Shown piece by piece: positions 5,575 through 6,621 of a stretch of 6,621 nt of DNA. Within the stretch, counting starts at the first letter, position 1, and each line of letters starts with the position of its first letter. This stretch comes from Alphaproteobacteria bacterium. Its GTDB lineage: Bacteria; Pseudomonadota; Alphaproteobacteria; JABAAW01. A program made the translations under genes and the position numbers. A model generated the notes under the pieces. The model was not told the DNA's origin, ran no database searches, and was given only the letters and a program-made list of their open reading frames with translations. The DNA is taken from positions 1-6,621 of the forward strand of contig JABAAA010000068.1 in assembly GCA_014239005.1 (NCBI GenBank), read 5' to 3'.

Positions 5575-6318
5575 TTGACAAGGCTTCGCTCTTTTCCTTT
5601 TCCTGTGTGTGCTGTTCGCCAACGGCTGGCAGGCGTGCGTCGTTTGGGTCGAGGCGTCGTGTTTCGCGCCTCTTTGCGATTGGGGCTGTTCGGCGGAGCC
5701 TTCGACCCCGCGCATCGCGGACACGCGCATGTCGCTATCGAGGCGCAGCGAAGGCTTTTGCTGGGACGCGTGTTGTGGCTGGTGGCGCGCCGTCCTCCTT
5801 TGAAGGAGGCAGGAGGCGTTTCGTCTTTTCAGGAGCGATGGAAATCGGCACGTGCGATGACAAGTTCGATGACGTGTTCGATGACTCGTTCGCGGGGCTG
5901 TGGCGAGAAATTTTTGGTATCAGATATTGAAGAGGCGTTTGGCATGACTTTTTCGGACGAGGTCTTGTGGTCGTTGCGCAAGGCACTTGGCGAGTACGAC
6001 CTTGTTTTTTTGTCGGGCTCGGACGGGTTTGCGGAATTTTTGCATTGGCGGTCGTGGCGTTTCGTGGGGCGTCTTGTTTCGCTGGCGGTGTGTTCGCGGC
6101 GAGGCACGGATTTGCAAGCTCGCTTGGGGGGGGCTGCGCGTGCGTTGCCTTGCGCGCGACGGGGAGCGATGTTGCGCTTGGCGAGCGGGGGAAGGAACAA
6201 GCGGCGACATCGTGGGTTTCAAGGGAGGAAGGGGGGAGGCGAGGTTCGATGGGGATTTGTGTCGATGCCTTGTCTCGACGCTTCTTCGAGTGCGTTGCGC
6301 GGAGGGGTTCGGTCGTGA
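5575..6318 (+). CDS. nadD: Nicotinate-nucleotide adenylyltransferase (NadD)
   Basis: This enzyme transfers AMP from ATP to nicotinate mononucleotide to form deamido-NAD in the cytosol, an essential step of NAD synthesis. From TTG it has 247 residues. The signature [14 protein letters not shown] (37-50) carries the nucleotidyltransferase HxGH motif (H47, H50). PLKE, an ERWKSARA helix and VSDIE follow in the family order. GSD (148-150) replaces the usual GAD, and the last motif SSSALR (237-242) corresponds to the SSTxxR ATP-binding motif. The protein ends five residues later, as in short alphaproteobacterial forms. Oddities are an N-terminal arginine-rich extension of about 35 residues, a 12-bp repeat encoding MTxS three times (95-106), a weak match to the usual YTxDTL motif, and a basic Gly/Arg-rich stretch near 200-225. 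The stop overlaps the rsfS start, so the two are translationally coupled. An alternative TTG at 5521 would overlap the ahcY promoter and is less likely. Confidence 0.82.
   Translation: MTRLRSFPFPVCAVRQRLAGVRRLGRGVVFRASLRLGLFGGAFDPAHRGHAHVAIEAQRRLLLGRVLWLVARRPPLKEAGGVSSFQERWKSARAMTSSMTCSMTRSRGCGEKFLVSDIEEAFGMTFSDEVLWSLRKALGEYDLVFLSGSDGFAEFLHWRSWRFVGRLVSLAVCSRRGTDLQARLGGAARALPCARRGAMLRLASGGRNKRRHRGFQGRKGGGEVRWGFVSMPCLDASSSALRGGVRS
5856..5891 (+). repeat. 12-bp tandem repeat, three copies (GATGACNNGTTC) in nadD
   Basis: GATGACAAGTTC, GATGACGTGTTC and GATGACTCGTTC follow each other without a gap. In the nadD frame they give [12 protein letters not shown]. The repeat sits between the ERWKSARA helix and VSDIE, where typical homologues have only a short loop, so it is probably a loop expansion. 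Confidence 0.85.
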
Positions 6319-6621
6319 AGGACGAAGTTCGTGATGAAAGGGGGGAGGGGGTGGAGGGCGTTGTTGGTGACGACGAGGCATTGTTGTCGGCGGTGGTGGA
6401 TGCGTTGGAGGAACGCAAGGGTGAAGATGTGGTGGTGGTGTCGTTGGCGGGCAAGGCGGACTTTGCGGAATGCATGGTGATTGCGACGGGGGGCAACAGG
6501 CGGCACTTGGCTGCTTTGAGCGAGGGGGTGATGCGGCGTGTTCGAGGGGAGGGGTGGTCGTTTTTTGTGGAGGGGGAGAAGAGTGAGGATTGGATCGTGG
6601 TGGATATGTTGCGCGTGGTGG
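6315..6621 (+). CDS. rsfS: Ribosomal silencing factor RsfS, 3' end outside window
   Basis: The frame opens with GTG at 6315, whose last two bases are part of the nadD stop TGA (GTGA overlap). GGAGG at 6301-6305 is placed 9 bases upstream. The visible 102 residues match the RsfS/YbeB family: the region ALLSAVVDALEERKGEDVVV, then CMVIATGGNRRH (from C53) and VEGEKSEDWIVVD (85-97), the most conserved family block. RsfS binds ribosomal protein uL14 on the large subunit and blocks joining of the small subunit when nutrients are scarce. The nadD-rsfS order is common in bacteria. All seven leucines here use TTG and the coding strand is strongly G/T-rich. The gene is cut by the window edge near where a typical 105-120-residue RsfS would end. 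Confidence 0.9.
   Translation, partial: MKDEVRDERGEGVEGVVGDDEALLSAVVDALEERKGEDVVVVSLAGKADFAECMVIATGGNRRHLAALSEGVMRRVRGEGWSFFVEGEKSEDWIVVDMLRVV

Noticed and set aside
5459..5581. Longer ahcY start giving 489 residues
   Set aside because: That start lies upstream of the good -10/-35 pair, and the extra residues have no family counterpart. The ATG at 5458 fits the known length.
5406..5930. Plus-strand frame with [12 protein letters not shown] repeats overlapping ahcY and nadD
   Set aside because: The repeats are only the out-of-frame reading of the nadD 12-bp units. It overlaps ahcY antisense and no family is recognisable. NadD motifs continue in frame on both sides of the repeat, so no frameshift is needed.

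Overview
This window looks like chromosomal DNA from a moderately GC-rich Gram-negative bacterium, most likely an alphaproteobacterium. The evidence is a UbiH/COQ6-type ubiquinone hydroxylase, a lipoprotein with a lipobox, an RTX protein of the type I secretion class, and the gene order nadD-rsfS with an alphaproteobacterial-style NadD that ends soon after its SSS-x-x-R motif. The taxonomic call is an inference. No rRNA, tRNA, CRISPR array, transposase or phage gene is visible.

Layout, left to right: (1) 2-133, the C-terminal tail of an unidentified gene ending in a lysine-rich repeat. (2) 139-1479, a UbiH-family FAD monooxygenase only 5 bases downstream of that gene, probably co-transcribed. 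It contains a poly-serine tract. (3) 1590-3248, a 552-residue protein without a signal peptide that joins an N-terminal adhesin-prefix-like segment, a FecR domain, an acidic EP linker and ten calcium-binding RTX nonapeptides. (4) 3287-3354, a short convergent intergenic region with direct repeats and a perfect 7-bp hairpin. (5) 3351-3941, minus strand, a lipoprotein of unknown function with a good ribosome site and promoter. (6) 4032-4125, two 47-bp tandem repeats that run into the last codons of the next gene. (7) 4112-5458, minus strand, ahcY (S-adenosylhomocysteine hydrolase), with its own promoter. (8) 5575-6318, nadD, divergent from ahcY. (9) 6315 to the window end, rsfS, overlapping the nadD stop as GTGA and cut off by the window.

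Functionally the window is a set of housekeeping genes around a cell-surface pair: ubiquinone synthesis (ubiH-like), the methyl cycle (ahcY), NAD synthesis (nadD) and ribosome silencing (rsfS). The FecR-RTX protein and the lipoprotein lie tail to tail between them, and no secretion or sigma-factor partner is visible.

The most unusual signal cuts across the features. Nearly every gene carries a short tandem repeat: a 12-bp unit in the upstream tail, a TCN tract in ubiH, GAACCN in the RTX gene, CTTCGY in the lipoprotein signal peptide, a 47-bp unit at the ahcY 3' end and a 12-bp unit in nadD. Repeats inside coding sequence have units that are multiples of three and keep the frame. This suggests a genome with frequent slippage or repeat expansion, even in conserved genes. 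I see no clear evidence of a wholly new defence or mobile system.
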